Assembly (NCBI GenBank): GCA_037447655.1
Contig: JBBHKE010002754.1
Span: 70,001-121,408 of the forward strand
DNA: 51,408 nucleotides
Origin: Zygnema cylindricum
Lineage: Eukaryota > Streptophyta > Zygnematophyceae > Zygnematales > Zygnemataceae
Direction: 5' to 3'
Shown: positions 48,192-51,408 of the stretch, piece after piece
How positions within the stretch are numbered: the first letter of the stretch is position 1
Layout of the letters: the number at the start of each line of letters is the position of its first letter
Program-made: the position numbers and the translations under genes
The notes under the pieces: generated by a model
What the model was told of the DNA's origin: nothing
Databases searched by the model: none
Seen by the model: the letters and a program-made list of their open reading frames with translations, nothing else

Positions 48192-49106
48192 ATGCTCCAC
48201 AGATTCATTCTTCAGTCGCGGGTTCGATCGCTGTACCGCTCCGCCCTCAGAACTGTACGGATGGCACCACAGGGGGGAAGAGGTAAGAGAGGAAGCGGAG
48301 AGGGAGAGAGGGAGAGAGAGAGATGGGGAGGGAGGTAGAAGGGTAGAGGGAAAGCGGAGAAAGGGAGAGAAGAGAACTAATACTGGGTAAGACAGGGAGC
48401 TAAGGAAGGGGGGGGGAGGAAGGAGGGAAGGAGAGAGGGAAGGAAAGGGGGAGAGAGGGAGAGGGAGACGTAAAGGGGGAGGCGGAAGGAGGGAGGCAGG
48501 GATGGGGGGAAGGTAGGATGGTGAGAGTTTGATTAAGGGAGGAGGGGAAGGGAGTGAACCGAGAAGGAAGAAGGGAGGGGGAGAGGGAGGTGGAGTGAGG
48601 AAAAGAAAGAGGGAGGGTGAGAGGGAGGAGGTCGGGAGAGGGAGAGAATAGGGATAGACAGGAGAGGAGGATGCGGGAAGGAGAGAAAAAGAGGTGGGAG
48701 GGAGGAGGGTAAAGGCAAAATTGGAACGTGGGGGGGAGGGTGGAGGGAGGAAGCAGGGGGAGTGAAGAGAGAGAGAGAGAGTGTGGCGACAGAGAGGCCT
48801 ATGAAAAATGGCCAGTCAAAATAAATGAAGGGCCAAACATATGTTTTTTTCTTTTTTTTCTGCAATATATATTTTTTTTCCAACATACTAGTTTTATTCC
48901 TATGTACTTTTGCAACTATTATTTTTTCTTTTCGTTTATTTTTAGGTTTTGTTTTGTTTGCAGAGGGATTAGCGAAAGAAATCAGAGCTGAAATGGAAAG
49001 GCATCGTCACGAAAAAGATCTTCAAGCGATTCGGTTTTTCTTGAGTGAAGGTTTGGTTCGGTTGAAAGAATTACAGACAATGTTAGGAATTCAGGGCCAC
49101 GGTTAG
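48192..49106 (+). CDS. LYR-motif (Complex1_LYR, LYRM2-like) mitochondrial protein
   Basis: Two exons: 48192-48282 and 48964-49106 (TAG), joined in phase 1 with GTAAGA donor and TTTGCAG acceptor; 77 residues. The LYR tripeptide is at residues 14-16 (VRSLYRSALRTVR). Next come a short loop (MAPQGGREGL), a basic helix (AKEIRAEMERHRHEKDLQAI) and a C-terminal helix RFFLSEGLVRLKELQTMLGI ending QGHG. Size and order fit small LYR proteins, which bind acylated acyl-carrier protein and assist Fe-S or respiratory-complex assembly in the mitochondrial matrix. The C-terminus resembles LYRM2-type members. The start codon was chosen as the first ATG in frame after the GA tract; the first 13 residues are Arg-rich and could act in import. 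The intron is almost wholly GA-rich. Confidence 0.85.
48290..48790. repeat. GA-rich tract filling the LYR-gene intron
   Basis: Degenerate GGGAGA/GGAAGG sequence from just after the donor to about 48790, then T-rich DNA leading to the acceptor at 48963. Confidence 0.9.
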
Positions 49107-50520
49107 GGTCTCATAATAGGGTAAAATTAAAAAACAGAAAGGAAAAAATAAAAACAGAAAGGAAAAATAAAAAACAGAAAGGAAAAAATAAAAAAAATAA
49201 AAGAAAGGTAAGATTTTCTGAACAAGAGCTTTAAAATTTGACATGTGCAGTAGAAGCCACGCCATTCCCAGTCTGATAAAGGACTGTTTTTTTCCCTTTT
49301 TTTCTGAGTAATGTCATTGTATTTTTTTTTTATTATTATTACAGCAAAGTAACACGTGGTTAACTTGAGATTTGTGGCATTTTTTTTCAAATTTGAGAGC
49401 AGTTTTTGACAATTTTGGCAAAATGAAAAAGTAGGGCTTATCAAATTCGATAAACCTCATTTGGCTGGAAAGTAGGGTAATGATGGAATGGAGTTAAAAC
49501 AATAAAACCTTTCATTCTCATCTCACTTGCATCGAATCAGCTCAGCTTTAAATTCGATCTGGACTTCATTTCAATTCAAAATTAAAGTCAAACTCAATAG
49601 TCAAAATACGGTCAACTTTTTCTTTGCCAGTTGATCCACGTCTTGTGTAGTATCGCAAAATGGGGCATTTAAACAGTTAGTTTCGATGGAAGATGTATCT
49701 TCTTTATGAGAAAAAAGATCAGTATTTATTCCCATTTGTGTCAGATCAAATGTGCGAAAACAACTGGAAATGCTAAATATGCGGTGCACATATTGTAAAG
49801 TATAATACACTATATTTGGGTATGATACAGAAGTTGTATGTGGCTACCACAAAAAACGGTTATAGTTGCCTCCTATTATATAAGCGGATATACGTGTAAT
49901 ACACATAGCAAAGGCAACCAAAAATGTGTTTTCCATTGTTGTTTTTACACGTTTATATGATTTGTGTTCTTCGTTTGCTTTTCATTCCGACCCATCCATA
50001 TTTTATAAACCATTCTGGATGACGTCAAACCACTGGAAAAGATGAAAAACTCCCACAATTTTTTTTAAACAAATCAAAATATAAACCAAGACACTAAACA
50101 TCAGACCAAAATGCCAAAGCTATAACACTAAGCTCCAAATTACAATGTGTACATTTCACTGTTTTGACAAACTCCAAAAACTATTTGACAAAACAAACTC
50201 TTCTCTTTCTACTCTAAAAACGCTCCTAGGTACTATCTTTTAGGTGCTCCCCCCTCAATTAAAATGTAACTATTTTTCATTTCCTCTTTTTCCCGTTTTC
50301 CACGAGTTTATTTTCTCTGATCTTCTGATTCGAACTTCCCTCCCACAATTTCTCCATTCACCTTTCGACTCTAGACTTTGCCTCCCAAAAGTACCGAAAA
50401 AGGCGACATACAGTCGGATATAATTCCCTCTATTTTTTCAACGCAAACCACCTAAATCCATTAAAAACAATCCATTAAAAGCCGGTTTTTAGTCACCGTT
50501 ATTATCTCCAGTTACCGTTA
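49107..50520. other. Intergenic, AT-rich
   Basis: Contains a ~19-bp tandem repeat (AACAGAAAGGAAAAAATAAA-like, 49130-49205). Otherwise no exon, RNA gene or mobile element that I can support. Confidence 0.5.
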
Positions 50521-50769
50521 TTATCTTTTTCCTTTCTTCGCATCTTGAATTTCTCCGTTACTTTCTTCCATTTGCCTTTCTTGTCCCCTTTCTTCCGTTT
50601 TCACAATGGCTTCGCGCTCAGTCTCATCTTTAGTTCCTCCCTTGACGTCCTCTTTGGTTCTTTTTTTCGTATCATGACTATTCTCTTGTTTCAAATCCTT
50701 CGAATCCGCTTTACTCGTCTCCACTCGAGGACCATCGTAGTGTTGTAGAAACAATTGGGATTGATTTTT
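50521..50769 (-). CDS. Terminal exon of an unknown minus-strand gene
   Basis: Starts after a TTTTGCAG acceptor (minus) in an open phase: KNQSQLFLQHYDGPRVETSK, then a charged Lys/Glu/Asp-rich tail (DTKKRTKEDVKGGTKDETER) ending DAKKGKR and TAA. 82 residues. The tail looks disordered. No family recognised. Upstream exons would lie right of 51200, beyond the window or beyond a repeat-filled intron. Confidence 0.5.
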   Translation of the reverse strand, partial: KNQSQLFLQHYDGPRVETSKADSKDLKQENSHDTKKRTKEDVKGGTKDETEREAIVKTEERGQERQMEESNGEIQDAKKGKR

Positions 50770-51200
50770 CTGCAAAAACCTGACATTTAAATGGCAATAA
50801 AACGGAGATTTTAAAACGAAGACTTCGAAACAAAGTGTTTAAAACAAGGAAGTTTAAAACAAAGAATATAAACCAAAAATTTTAAAACAAAAACTTGCTA
50901 AAAAATGACGACTTCCTGACCGATTTATCTGCAAAACCCTGACATTTCAAAAACAATAGAACGGCGATTTTCAAACAAAAATTACAAAACAAGAAGTTTA
51001 AAACGAAGATTTACAATAAAATGACAATTTTTTGACTAAATTTTCTGCAAAAAAAGACGTTTGAAGAGCGATAAAACAAGGATTTTAACATAACGGATTG
51101 AAGAAAAGAGCTTAAAATGCAGATTTTGAAACAAGGATTTGCTGTAAAATGACTATTTCCTGACAGATTTTCCTGCAAGCAATTGAAAGAAAATTTTATA
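50770..51200. repeat. Degenerate tandem repeat (~115-160-bp units) in the last intron
   Basis: Units starting at TCTGCAAAAACC (50769), TCTGCAAAACCC (50927), TCTGCAAAAAAAG (51043) and CCTGCAAGC (51170). Each has AAAACGAAGA/AAAACAAGGA-type sequence and an AAATGAC(G/A)A block. On the minus strand each unit starts next to a TTGCAG acceptor-like motif. Confidence 0.65.
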
Positions 51201-51408
51201 TGAAAAATGAAAAATCTCTGATTTGCAGTAAGGGTTTTTGCTCCATAATTTGCTTTCAAACGAGAAGATTATTTGGTTTTAGTTATAATTAACGGTTTGC
51301 TTAATATTGAAGAATTATCTGTTTGAAAAACCATTTTTTCTCAACCGTTCTTAATGAACTTTTTCTGATTCAAAAAAAAAAACAAATGCAAAAAAAAAGA
51401 AAAAAAAG
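51201..51408. other. AT-rich edge of window
   Basis: Nothing identifiable; ends in an A-rich run. Confidence 0.4.

Noticed and set aside
47739-48208. Gly/Glu and Pro/Ser repeat proteins
   Set aside because: Hexanucleotide (GGGAGA)n gives open frames on both strands.

Overview
The window is AT-rich nuclear DNA of a eukaryote: genes are split by GT-AG introns and buried in microsatellites and transposable elements. A CG-1 (CAMTA-type) domain, Ty1/copia elements with an initiator-Met-tRNA type primer site, and a PIF/Harbinger element with a Myb/trihelix partner ORF suggest the green-plant (streptophyte) lineage. I cannot name the species. All gene models were built by hand from splice signals and reading phase; none has transcript support.

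Host genes, left to right: (1) 526-1599 (+), three phase-compatible exons of a RecQ helicase RQC domain, cut off by a CT-rich tract. (2) 2597-5726 (+), the C-terminal half of a papain-type (C1A) protease followed by two EGF-like and three LysM modules; its N-terminal half, with the catalytic Cys, is not found. (3) 17900-21792 (-), a short CAMTA-like protein with a complete CG-1 domain followed by 17 uninterrupted heptad repeats encoded by a 21-bp minisatellite. (4) 39990-41149 (-), remnants of an unrecognised gene caught between two copia elements, with four exon-like repeats. (5) 48192-49106 (+), a complete two-exon LYR-motif (LYRM2-like) mitochondrial protein. (6) 50521-50769 (-), the terminal exon of an unrecognised gene.

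Mobile DNA fills the rest. Two damaged copies of one Harbinger element (9752-~17400 and 24852-35718) carry an internal minisatellite, a trihelix ORF1, facing CT-rich and GACA-rich tracts, and a convergent transposase. A 947-bp relative with matching ends and TAA target duplications (23781-24727) looks like its deletion derivative. An LTR element without recognisable pol (26172-31138) sits inside copy 2 and is flanked by an unusual 195-bp host duplication. A gag-like pseudogene (35719-36463) and two copia elements (36661-39749, 41264-45259; both minus strand) follow. The copias share a nearly identical ~1.2-kb patch inside otherwise diverged sequence. Foldback/MITE elements with related terminal repeats occur at 9093-9647, 22606-23324, 45640-47320 and 47373-47600; two tRNA-like (SINE-type) promoters lie at 7381-7450 and 8139-8211.

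No operon-like or defence-like gene set is visible and the host genes look functionally unrelated. The most unusual coding items are the protease-EGF-LysM architecture and the CG-1/heptad protein. The most unusual structural items are the copia conversion-like patch, the LTR-supplied start codon fused to a host exon, and the Harbinger/MITE relationship.
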